From Planctomycetota bacterium (GTDB lineage: Bacteria > Planctomycetota > Phycisphaerae > UBA1845 > PWPN01): a DNA stretch of 6,611 bases. The translations under genes and the position numbers were made by a program. The stretch covers positions 3,977,959 to 3,984,569 of the forward strand of contig CP070790.1 of NCBI GenBank assembly GCA_020346805.1. Reading direction: 5' to 3'. The notes beneath the pieces are model-generated. The model saw only the letters and a program-made list of their open reading frames with translations, had not been told where the DNA came from and made no database searches. Shown in pieces: positions 1 to 5,897 of the stretch (its first letter is position 1; each line of letters opens with the position of its first letter).

Positions 1-450
1 GCGTGCTTTGCCGGTCTCGGGATGAAGTATGGTTCGTTCTCCTGCCCCGCGGGCCAGGGCCTTTTGGGCTATTTTACCGTTGACGCTGGCCTGTAAGCTT
101 GGCGGTGCGTTGATATGCGTATCCACCAGGTTGATTTGTAACTCGTAGACTCCCGGTGTTACGGCAGGCATTTCGAAACGGATGCTGAAGGGGTGTTTTC
201 TCAGGCCGGCCCAACGGTCCGCCGGGCCGGGATGGACGGCACTGAAATCCTTGAGCGGATCGCTTTTGCCGACAACAAAATTCACGTCTTTGGGGAACGC
301 CTGTTGGTATTTGTTAAAGTTACCGGGAAAGGCCAGATCGCGATAATCGCGGTCGGTTTTCCCGATCTGCCAAACCACCTCAGCCTCGCCCAAAGCGATA
401 TTGGCTGAGAAGATAATTATAACTGTTGTCGTAGTTATTAGATTTTTCAT
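1..450 (-). CDS. Secreted polysaccharide lyase-like protein, N-terminal part (cut by window edge)
   Basis: The frame is open for 150 codons from an ATG at 450 to the window edge, so the C-terminus is missing. An AAGGTG ribosome binding site (458-463) lies 7 nt before the ATG and supports this start. Residues 1-21 look like a Sec signal peptide: Lys at position 3, a hydrophobic stretch TVIIIFSANIAL, and probable cleavage near residue 21-23. The mature part opens with VVWQIGKTD, followed by FVVGKSDP (59-66), HPGPADRWAG (73-82) and a beta-rich stretch ending in NGK (124-126). From memory, this pattern resembles the beta-sandwich domains beside rhamnogalacturonan lyases of polysaccharide lyase family 4, common in planctomycetes and Bacteroidota. 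The inferred role is binding or cleavage of an acidic plant or algal polysaccharide outside the cytoplasm. No catalytic region is visible, so enzyme activity cannot be claimed. It has its own apparent promoter and is probably not in an operon with the phosphatase gene upstream. Confidence 0.7.
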   Translation of the reverse strand, partial: MKNLITTTTVIIIFSANIALGEAEVVWQIGKTDRDYRDLAFPGNFNKYQQAFPKDVNFVVGKSDPLKDFSAVHPGPADRWAGLRKHPFSIRFEMPAVTPGVYELQINLVDTHINAPPSLQASVNGKIAQKALARGAGERTILHPETGKAR

Positions 451-483
451 CTTAATGCACCTTTTCGATAAAGAAGCCGTGGA

Positions 484-492
484 ATTGTATCA
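484..492 (-). promoter_or_regulatory. Candidate extended -10 promoter for the polysaccharide lyase-like gene
   Basis: On the minus strand the sequence reads TGATACAAT: a TG dinucleotide, one base, then TACAAT (484-489), matching an extended -10 element. It would start transcription near 477, leaving a short leader of about 27 nt before the ATG at 450. No good -35 hexamer is seen at the right distance. An imperfect palindrome (497-516) occupies that space instead. Confidence 0.35.
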
Positions 493-496
493 TCGT

Positions 497-516
497 GGTT
501 ACCGCAATCGGTAATC
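497..516. promoter_or_regulatory. Imperfect palindrome over the -35 position of the lyase-like gene
   Basis: GGTTACCG (497-504) and CGGTAATC (509-516) can pair over 8 positions, one of them a G:T wobble, around a 4-nt centre CAAT. The site lies just upstream of the extended -10 candidate, where a regulator could act. Operator function is inferred from position and symmetry only. Confidence 0.3.
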
Positions 517-599
517 CAAACCAGAAGTGCATGTTAAACTTCCAGCAACGGCTCCGCAAGCTTCTTTGCGCCCTGAATGTGCGGTTAACATACCTATGG

Positions 600-631
600 G
601 GCAACATTTTCGTGATATTCGTTTGGTTGCC
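600..631 (-). terminator. Weak stem-loop after the phosphatase gene
   Basis: GGCAAC (600-605) pairs perfectly with GTTGCC (626-631) around a 20-nt loop. It lies 15 nt past the stop codon of the phosphatase gene. There is no run of T on the minus strand afterwards, so it does not meet the usual intrinsic terminator pattern. It may only mark or protect the mRNA 3' end. Confidence 0.2.
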
Positions 632-645
632 GGAATTGATGCGAG

Positions 646-1899
646 TTAAGCGGGCAGTCGCTCGATAATCAGGGCGGTCATATCGTCGTGGCGCTCAATA
701 CTGCCTTTGGATTGGTCCAACTGCTCGATCAGCCTTTCCATGCATATCTGGGCGGGTTGCCTGACCATTTCCTGAAACTCGGGGGCGAACTTGACTTCAC
801 CACGTTCGCGGATTCGTTTGGATATGATGGTGTATTCAAGACCGTCGCTGTACATGAGGAATTTTTCTCCGGGCTCTAATACGATAGTCTTGCTGGGGAA
901 GGTTTCGTTTTCAAATATACCCAGCAATCCTCCGGCGGTTCGCAACTCTGAACATCTTCCGTCAGTGGATATGTGAATGGGATAAGGATGGCCGGCCCGT
1001 GAAAAACCCAAGGCATGGTTTTGGGTATCGATTACCGCGTAGCAGGCGGTAGCGAATTGGCAATTGGGAAGTTGCTGAAGTTTTAATTCTGTGTTGAGGT
1101 TGGCCAACACTTCACCGGGATCGAGAATAACATATTGATCGTCCTGAATTTTCTTGCCCACGATCGCCTGCTTGACAAACATGGTCAGCAGACCGGCGGC
1201 CACGCCGTGTCCCACCGCATCGGCTAAATATATGCCGATATGCGCCTCATCCAGTCGTCGAACGTCGTAAACATCCCCCGATACCCACGATGCGGGTAGA
1301 TATAGGGCGGCAAAACGGTAATCGCCGACTTCGGGAAGGGTTTTAGGCAAAAAGTCGCGCTGCAAACGGGCGGCCAGGCGAAGTTCCTGATCTACTTCCA
1401 CAAACTGCTGATTCAGCTTATTACCCAAACGCTGCATCATGTTGACCTGTTCTTCGATCTTATGAAGCAGGGGCCGATACTTTTGAATCATTGCCAGTCG
1501 ACCCCAAAGCTCGTCCGAAGATGTGTCTTGGGGAATTACCACAAAGACATCATTGATATCATCGTCGTAGGGTGCCGCTCCGGAGGTGTTCGACGATAGA
1601 ACGATGCCGATTAAACGATGAGAAATCAGAACGTCGGCCAAAAACTGCATCTGGTTTGTTGGAAAGGCCGATAAGTCCTCCGAGGCCGAATCGCATAATA
1701 CGACGGCATCCACATTGGCCAGCAGGGAAGGATTGTGGGCCTCGCTGCAGGATTCGACATAAACGGCATTTAATCTACCGTTTTGGATAAGCTCATTTAA
1801 CGGGGCGGGTAAATCTCGCGATGCACTGATAACCAATAGGCGCAGGACTTCAGTTTCGGTTGAAACAGATTGTACCGATAATCTCGACAAATTTGCCAC
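646..1899 (-). CDS. SpoIIE/RsbU-type PP2C serine/threonine phosphatase with receiver-like N-terminus
   Basis: The 417-residue protein has no signal peptide or membrane segment and should be cytoplasmic. Residues 20-125 alternate strands and helices like a response-regulator receiver: RLLVIS as strand 1, DAVVLCD as strand 3, LIGIVLSS as strand 4. Residues 140-185 form a likely coiled-coil linker ending in ARLQRDFLPKTLP, the usual lead-in to this phosphatase class. The catalytic PP2C domain covers about 190-415. Metal-binding acidic motifs are present: SGDVYD (D209), ADAVGHG (D227), YSDG (D352) and RHDDMT (D405, D406). Relatives dephosphorylate anti-sigma-factor antagonists in partner-switching pathways; no such partner is encoded here. 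The start is GTG at 1899 with AAGG (1909-1912) 9 nt before it. A TTG at 1890, 8 nt after GGGGAG, is an alternative. The DUF192 gene lies 89 nt upstream on the same strand. Confidence 0.9.
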   Translation of the reverse strand: MANLSRLSVQSVSTETEVLRLLVISASRDLPAPLNELIQNGRLNAVYVESCSEAHNPSLLANVDAVVLCDSASEDLSAFPTNQMQFLADVLISHRLIGIVLSSNTSGAAPYDDDINDVFVVIPQDTSSDELWGRLAMIQKYRPLLHKIEEQVNMMQRLGNKLNQQFVEVDQELRLAARLQRDFLPKTLPEVGDYRFAALYLPASWVSGDVYDVRRLDEAHIGIYLADAVGHGVAAGLLTMFVKQAIVGKKIQDDQYVILDPGEVLANLNTELKLQQLPNCQFATACYAVIDTQNHALGFSRAGHPYPIHISTDGRCSELRTAGGLLGIFENETFPSKTIVLEPGEKFLMYSDGLEYTIISKRIRERGEVKFAPEFQEMVRQPAQICMERLIEQLDQSKGSIERHDDMTALIIERLPA

Positions 1900-1946
1900 T
1901 CCCCATAACCTTATGCATTCGTAATACGGGGCGCATCCGTACCGAT

Positions 1947-1979
1947 TCTCTCGAACCGACAGACGGTTCTTGGGAGAGA
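1947..1979 (-). terminator. Strong bulged stem-loop between the DUF192 and phosphatase genes
   Basis: TCTCTC plus GAACCG (1947-1958) pairs with CGGTTC (1964-1969) and GAGAGA (1974-1979). This gives 12 base pairs with a 5-nt loop and one 4-nt bulge (1970-1973). It begins 9 nt after the stop codon of the DUF192 gene. No T-run follows on the minus strand, so full intrinsic termination is doubtful. It may instead stabilise the upstream mRNA or lower read-through into the phosphatase gene. The structure is seen directly; its role is inferred. Confidence 0.4.
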
Positions 1980-1988
1980 TTCGACTGA

Positions 1989-2543
1989 TTAGGGCCTTGG
2001 CTTGAGAACTGAATCGGGGAATTCGACGCGATCGCCCGGCCCAATCCCCAGTTGGGCAAAGAGACCGGCCTTTACTTCAAGGGCAAACATGGCCGGTTCG
2101 ACTGATGGATAAGTGCGGGTCTCCAGGGGAGCCATGGTGGAGATGTTGACGATGATCCCGTCCTGGCGAATGTAGGCAATGTCCAGTGGAATGATGGTGT
2201 TATGCATCCAAAAGCTCAGAATTCGTTCGACGGGGAAGATGAACAGCATCCCCTGCTGGATTCCCGGCACCGTCTGGCCGGTCTCGTCGGGGAGGCAGGA
2301 TAATTCATCCTCGGTAACCTGCATCAAACCTAATTGTTGTTCTTGCGGTGTGGTGGCCAGCCAGACCTCGAATGGCTGACCCTTGATGTTGATTCCTGCA
2401 GTTTCCATTTTTTCCAGATCGTTTCGCATGGTTTCCGGTGCACTATTGCAACCGGCCGGTGCCATCAAGAAAGCGCTGAAAATAATAAGCAAGACGTCAA
2501 TCGGCCAATAACGGATAAAACTGCTTGAGAGGCATTGATTCAT
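1989..2543 (-). CDS. DUF192 family protein, membrane-anchored or lipoprotein
   Basis: The start is ATG 2543 because GAGGAG (2553-2558) sits 9 nt before it; an in-frame start 12 codons upstream has no such site. The product is 184 residues. Residues 15-30 are hydrophobic and end in APAGC, with Cys32 a possible lipidation site, although Pro at -3 is not ideal for a lipobox. The DUF192 domain spans about 50-178 and shows the family signatures: EQQLGLM (68-74), GMLFIFP (98-104), FWMHNTIIPLDI (111-122), then DGIIVNI, a MAPL segment, and ALEVKAG (154-160) with GIGPGD near the end. DUF192 proteins are small, often exported, and of unsettled function. This one should sit on the outer face of the cytoplasmic membrane. 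Its leader is long and structured. The phosphatase gene follows after 89 nt and could be co-transcribed. Confidence 0.88.
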   Translation of the reverse strand: MNQCLSSSFIRYWPIDVLLIIFSAFLMAPAGCNSAPETMRNDLEKMETAGINIKGQPFEVWLATTPQEQQLGLMQVTEDELSCLPDETGQTVPGIQQGMLFIFPVERILSFWMHNTIIPLDIAYIRQDGIIVNISTMAPLETRTYPSVEPAMFALEVKAGLFAQLGIGPGDRVEFPDSVLKPRP

Positions 2544-2552
2544 TAAAAATAA

Positions 2553-2558
2553 CTCCTC
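2553..2558 (-). promoter_or_regulatory. Ribosome binding site that decides the DUF192 start
   Basis: The minus strand reads GAGGAG, a strong Shine-Dalgarno match, 9 nt before the ATG at 2543. It lies inside the longer open frame, so it argues for the internal Met and against the more upstream one. Confidence 0.75.
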
Positions 2559-2705
2559 AGCATCGATCAACAAACCCATTTGGCAAGCCGGTTTGACCTT
2601 TTGTGTTTATCAGGTTACTTAATTGGGCTGGCATATCGCCGGGGACGAGTATAAGATTAACGATCTCGGGCCGCAATCCGGGTGCGTGTTCAGCGTAATT
2701 CCAAG

Positions 2706-2759
2706 TGCCAGTGTGGCATGGGCCGGCTCAACCAGCAAAGCAAGTTGAGTTTGCCCATG
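2706..2759 (-). repeat. Nested stem-loop at the predicted 5' end of the DUF192 transcript
   Basis: CATGGGC (2717-2723) pairs with GCCCATG (2753-2759). Inside it, after a 3x3 internal loop, CTCAAC (2727-2732) pairs with GTTGAG (2744-2749) around an 11-nt loop. Overlapping one side is a second small hairpin, TGCCA-GTG-TGGCA (2706-2718). The structure begins a few bases after the start predicted from the TATAAT at 2772-2777, so it would form the 5' end of the mRNA leader. It could equally be an interspersed intergenic repeat; planctomycete genomes often carry such short hairpin repeats. The pairing is seen directly; its function is unknown. Confidence 0.45.
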
Positions 2760-2771
2760 GTAAAATTGATG

Positions 2772-2777
2772 ATTATA
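2772..2777 (-). promoter_or_regulatory. Candidate -10 box for the DUF192 gene
   Basis: The minus strand contains a consensus TATAAT preceded directly by TG. Transcription would begin near 2765, giving a leader of about 220 nt before the ATG at 2543. There is no convincing -35 hexamer at 16-18 nt. The palindrome at 2813-2826 lies about 50-60 nt upstream of the predicted start, a usual place for an activator. Confidence 0.4.
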
Positions 2778-2812
2778 CAGAATCATTGCCGATTTGGACG
2801 CTAAATACATCC

Positions 2813-2826
2813 CAATCCGTGGATTG
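2813..2826. promoter_or_regulatory. Perfect palindrome CAATCC-GT-GGATTG, possible operator
   Basis: Two perfect 6-bp half-sites are separated by 2 bp. The site lies between the divergent DUF192 and antiporter genes, about 90 nt before the antiporter ATG and upstream of the minus-strand -10 box. A further CAATCC half-site occurs at 2674-2679. A regulator here could control either gene or both. This is inferred from symmetry and location; I do not recognise the motif. Confidence 0.35.
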
Positions 2827-2912
2827 CGACTCACTTGGAATTGTTGCCACAACGGGTAGTTTATCAAGGCGTTTTATGCCTTAGCAATAGTGTTTTATCG
2901 ATATATGGGATT

Positions 2913-4481
2913 ATGAATCGTATTATCCAACGTATGAGAATATTGGTTTTTTTGGCGATTTTATTGGTTTGGGTGTTACCCGCCCAAGCAGAATCTATCG
3001 AACATTCATCCTTGCCGGAGGTATTCGCCACCCAGGCGGCATCTCATACTGCCGGAGAAAAGAGTATATCGGGCCGTGAAGATCACGCCGAGCACCAAAT
3101 TGAATCACACCAAACCCATCAGGCACCTTCACTGATAGCTACGCTTCCGTTCGTGGCTATTCTATTGTGTATTGCCATCCTTCCCCTGATCCACCAGGCC
3201 GAACACTGGTGGCACCGTAACGGAAACAAGTTCCTGGTCTCGATGGTTCTGGTGGCTATCACCTTGGTCTATTATTTACTTCGAGGCACAGGCTTTCACC
3301 ATGCAGCGGCGGGTACCGATTCGGTCATGTTGGTTCTCCAGCACGCAGTGCTTGATGAATATATTCCTTTTATTGTGCTGCTGTTCAGCCTTTATACCAT
3401 CTGCGGAGGGATCCAGTTACGCGGCGACTTGAAAGCCACGCCGGCAACTAATGCCACCTTCATTGCCGTCGGTGCGTTGTTGGCTAGTTTTGTCGGGACT
3501 ACCGGTTCTTCCATGCTGCTGATTCGCCCCCTGCTCCAGACCAACCGGGAACGTATTCATGTCCGCCATACGGTCATTTTCTTTATTTTCCTGGTGAGTA
3601 ATATCGGGGGCTGCCTGTTGCCTATCGGCGACCCGCCCTTGTTTCTCGGCTATCTGCGCGGCGTCGATTTTCTGTGGACGTTGGGTTTGTGGAAGCCCTG
3701 GCTTTTCTGTTGTCTGATCCTTCTGCTTGTTTATTACTTTTGGGATAGCATACTTTACAGAAAGGAACCGGTGTTCGAGCATCTGCTGGATGAAACCCTT
3801 ATCGAGCCGCTGCGTATACGTGGCACGTTGAATTTTGTCTGGCTGCTGGGGGTGGTACTTTCGGTGGCCCTGCTGGTGCCGGGCAAGAAGTTCCCGGGTA
3901 CCGGATTCACCATTCCTCAAGAAGGGTTGTTTTCCTATTTGCGGGAGATGACCCAACTGGCCTTTGTAGCTGTTGCCTGGATAACCAGTTCGCCGAGACT
4001 TCGGCAGGAAAACAAATTCGATTTCTTTGCCATCACCGAGGTGGCGGCGTTGTTCATCGGCATCTTTATTACCATGCAGGTGCCCATAGAAATCCTCAAA
4101 ATCAAGGGACCGGAACTTGGTTTGAGCCAACCGTATCAGTTCTTCTGGGCGACGGGAATACTATCCAGCTTCCTGGACAATGCACCGACCTACGTGGTTT
4201 ATTTCGAAACCGCCGGTACTCTGGCTCCCCAAGGCATGACCTTGATGGAAAATGTTGCCACTGCCTTGGGCACTATTCCGGTGCCGTTGTTGATAGCCAT
4301 CTCTATCGGAGCGGTATTTATGGGGGCCAACACTTACATAGGTAACGGCCCGAACTTCATGGTTAAAAGTATTGCCGAGCAATCCGGCATAAAGATGCCC
4401 AGCTTCTTTGGCTATATGCTGTCCAGCATTGTAATACTGATACCCGTTTTTGTGCTGGTGACGGTGGTCTTCCTGCTTTGA
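2913..4481 (+). CDS. Sodium:proton antiporter-type membrane protein (NhaD/CitMHS_2, ion transporter superfamily)
   Basis: From ATG 2913 the product is 522 residues. This start places a signal peptide at the N-terminus (basic NRIIQRMR, hydrophobic core to residue 22, PAQA-ES cleavage near 26-27). The frame continues upstream to a TTG at 2835, but that would bury the signal peptide. The ribosome binding site is weak. After a polar external segment (27-72) come about ten hydrophobic segments from 75 to 521. Diagnostic stretches are DEYIPFIVLLFSLYTICGG (148-166), VGTTGSSMLLIRP (194-206), SNIGGCLLPIGDPPLFLG (229-246) and FLDNAPTYV (420-428). They match the family annotated as sodium:proton antiporter, related to NhaD and ArsB. 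It should exchange cations for protons across the cytoplasmic membrane; the substrate is not provable from sequence. The external segment is His-rich (H58, H61, H66, H69). The gene is transcribed away from the DUF192 gene and converges on rsgA. Confidence 0.88.
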   Translation: MNRIIQRMRILVFLAILLVWVLPAQAESIEHSSLPEVFATQAASHTAGEKSISGREDHAEHQIESHQTHQAPSLIATLPFVAILLCIAILPLIHQAEHWWHRNGNKFLVSMVLVAITLVYYLLRGTGFHHAAAGTDSVMLVLQHAVLDEYIPFIVLLFSLYTICGGIQLRGDLKATPATNATFIAVGALLASFVGTTGSSMLLIRPLLQTNRERIHVRHTVIFFIFLVSNIGGCLLPIGDPPLFLGYLRGVDFLWTLGLWKPWLFCCLILLLVYYFWDSILYRKEPVFEHLLDETLIEPLRIRGTLNFVWLLGVVLSVALLVPGKKFPGTGFTIPQEGLFSYLREMTQLAFVAVAWITSSPRLRQENKFDFFAITEVAALFIGIFITMQVPIEILKIKGPELGLSQPYQFFWATGILSSFLDNAPTYVVYFETAGTLAPQGMTLMENVATALGTIPVPLLIAISIGAVFMGANTYIGNGPNFMVKSIAEQSGIKMPSFFGYMLSSIVILIPVFVLVTVVFLL

Positions 4482-4549
4482 TTGTTCGATTGCCAATTCG
4501 GTCGACGGGCATATCCCTATTGTTAGTTACCTGGCCCGTATAAGCCGAA

Positions 4550-4678
4550 CTAAGTAGAAACATAAAAATATTCGTTGTTTTTTTTATTTAACCCCCTCGC
4601 GTGCAACGGTATTGACGGTGTCGCACGCGACACCGCTAAACATCCAAATGTAGTGAATCATTATGTGTTTCTACTTAG
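4550..4678. repeat. 129-bp inverted-repeat unit between convergent genes, MITE-like or terminator-like
   Basis: The 13 bases CTAAGTAGAAACA (4550-4562) recur as a perfect inverted copy (4666-4678). ATAA/TTAT sequence follows inward on both sides with a 2-nt offset. The right arm ends 6 nt from the rsgA stop codon. Each arm contains a TA one base from its outer end, so a TA target duplication, as made by IS630/mariner-type transposases, is possible but not distinguishable from symmetry of the arm. The interior has a T8 run (4578-4585) and the hairpins described separately. Read as RNA from either side, the arms could also pair and act as a two-way transcription barrier. Confidence 0.45.
4597..4635. 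terminator. Two mutually exclusive hairpins inside the inverted-repeat unit
   Basis: Hairpin A pairs CGGTGTCG (4616-4623) with CGACACCG (4628-4635), 8 bp around a 4-nt loop. Hairpin B pairs TCGCGTGC (4597-4604) with GCACGCGA (4623-4630), 8 bp around an 18-nt loop. Both need 4623 and 4628-4630, so only one can form fully. Neither is followed by a T-run in its reading direction. They may help end the converging antiporter and rsgA transcripts; that role is inferred from position. Confidence 0.35.
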
Positions 4679-4684
4679 GCGATT

Positions 4685-5830
4685 TTATGGTTTTTTCGTT
4701 TCGCTGAGTTCGTAGAAGAGATTCACGTAACTGTCATACCGGCGCTGGTCGATTTGGCCGGCCTCTACCGCGGCCTTGACCGCACAATCGTCTTCGTGAA
4801 TGTGCACGCAGTCGGGGTATTTGCAATCGGCAACCAGATCGATGAATTCGACAAAATGCATTTCCAACTCGTTGAGCGGAATCATGGCCACATCCAGGGC
4901 CCTGATTCCGGGAGTGTCGATAACTGCACCGCCCATTTCCAGTTTGATCCAGATGGCGGTTGAGGTGGTATGTTTTCCCTTCTGGGTAGCGGTGGAAACA
5001 TTAGTGATCGGCAGATTCAATCCCGGTTGTACGACGTTGAGCAATGAGCTTTTTCCCACCCCGCTTTGGCCGGCTATGATGGTAACTTTGTCTTTGAGTA
5101 GCGAACGCAATTGCTCGATACCCGCTCCGGTGAGGGCACTGGTGGCTACAGTTGTGTAACCCAGGCGATCGTAACGTTGAAGGATGGGCAGTGTTTCATC
5201 GGACTCATCCAAATCGATCTTGTTCACGCAGATCGAGGCCGGCAGGTTGCCGGCATGGGCGGCCACCACGTAGCGGTCGATCAAGTGTTGTTTGATCATC
5301 GGTTCGCGAATCGAGGCCACGATTAATACCTGATCGACATTGGCGGCGATCATATGCGTTCGCCGACCGTCGGAGCGGATCAGTTCCGTTCGGCGGGGAT
5401 GAACTTTCTCGATCACCCCTTCGTTTAATAATCCCTCTTCGTCGGCGATAATCCTGATGGTAACCTCATCTCCCACTACTACCGGACTTCGCTCCCGAAT
5501 CAGACGCGTCCGAAGCACGCGCCGAATCGTGCAGGGCCAGACACGATGCCCGTCGTCCACGTCGACGAACTGTCCGCGGACCGCTACCACCGTTCCGCGG
5601 GTAGTTTGTTCCGCATCGGTGTGCTGGCCGTCTGATTTTTCGATTACCGTTCGCTTGCGCGATAACTCCCCTTTGGCCCGGACCGATTCGGAACTGAAGG
5701 TATCGGCGGCCGATTCGTCGCCTTCCTCGGGTATCTCCCACTTTTTTTGACGGGCCGGTTTTTGCCGGTTTCGGCGAAAATCGACCCTCTTTTTGGCGGG
5801 TCGGCCTTTACTCGATGATTTCCGGGCCAC
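4685..5830 (-). CDS. rsgA: Ribosome small subunit-dependent GTPase A
   Basis: RsgA (YjeQ/YloQ) is a circularly permuted GTPase that binds the 30S subunit late in assembly and tests the decoding centre. From GTG 5830 the product has 381 residues. Residues 1-30 are strongly basic (ARKSSSKGR, RRNRQKPARQKK), followed by an acidic, low-complexity linker to about 76. The OB-fold spans about 77-145. GTPase motifs come in permuted order: G4 NKID (203-206), G5 SAL (231-233), G1 GQSGVGKSS (254-262), G2 region QKGKHTTS (283-290), G3 DTPG (305-308). The zinc-binding set C336, C341, H343 and C349 follows. All key residues are present. The frame continues upstream to a TTG at 5875, but that 15-residue extension is hydrophobic and unlike the family. 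The VARKSS start follows a weak GAGA site and gives the usual basic beginning. It is divergent from pyrF. Confidence 0.95.
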   Translation of the reverse strand: MARKSSSKGRPAKKRVDFRRNRQKPARQKKWEIPEEGDESAADTFSSESVRAKGELSRKRTVIEKSDGQHTDAEQTTRGTVVAVRGQFVDVDDGHRVWPCTIRRVLRTRLIRERSPVVVGDEVTIRIIADEEGLLNEGVIEKVHPRRTELIRSDGRRTHMIAANVDQVLIVASIREPMIKQHLIDRYVVAAHAGNLPASICVNKIDLDESDETLPILQRYDRLGYTTVATSALTGAGIEQLRSLLKDKVTIIAGQSGVGKSSLLNVVQPGLNLPITNVSTATQKGKHTTSTAIWIKLEMGGAVIDTPGIRALDVAMIPLNELEMHFVEFIDLVADCKYPDCVHIHEDDCAVKAAVEAGQIDQRRYDSYVNLFYELSETKKP

Positions 5831-5897
5831 GTGGAATTCTCTGTAGGACTCAAAAAAAACATTATTTGGACACAAACACCATATTTAATATTTTATC

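Larger units (their letters stand above)
2544..2912. other. Divergent intergenic control region, no supported gene
   Basis: This 369-nt gap separates the DUF192 gene (minus) from the antiporter gene (plus). It holds a minus-strand TATAAT box, a nested hairpin, a palindrome at 2813-2826, and a hairpin just upstream of the DUF192 ribosome binding site (CAAACC 2571-2576 with GGTTTG 2590-2595). A small stem-loop AAGGC/GCCTT (2866-2882) lies about 30 nt before the antiporter start. CGCAATCC (2672-2679) is also repeated in inverted form as GGATTGCG (2821-2828), which could mark the ends of an approximately 157-bp unit or be chance. The longest open frame, on the minus strand (2619-2867), starts with TTG, lacks a ribosome binding site and is not recognisable. 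No riboswitch class was recognised. Confidence 0.6.

Noticed and set aside
555..591. Small hairpin CGCAA/TTGCG (555-570) and inverted pair ATGTTAA/TTAACAT (531-537, 585-591)
   Set aside because: The stems are short and the loops or spacing are ordinary for chance; no T-run and no link to a gene boundary.
1850..2059. Minus-strand 69-codon frame spanning the DUF192-phosphatase gap
   Set aside because: It overlaps the ends of two well-supported genes in another frame and crosses the strong hairpin; no recognisable domain.
2619..2867. Minus-strand open frame of 82 codons in the divergent gap
   Set aside because: It starts with TTG, has no ribosome binding site, overlaps the hairpins and promoter candidate, and the protein resembles nothing I know.
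2544..2912. Ion-sensing riboswitch ahead of the antiporter
   Set aside because: Antiporter genes in some bacteria follow such RNAs, but I see no match to a known consensus here and only a small stem-loop near the start codon.
3417..4130. Minus-strand open frame of 237 codons inside the antiporter gene
   Set aside because: It lies wholly antisense to a clear transporter reading frame, and its product is a low-complexity Gln/Arg-rich sequence typical of reversed membrane-protein codons.
4506..4589. Intrinsic terminator of the antiporter gene using the T8 run at 4578-4585
   Set aside because: The only stem upstream (ACGGGC 4505-4510 with GCCCGT 4534-4539) has a 23-nt loop and ends about 38 nt before the T-run, so the two do not make a normal terminator.
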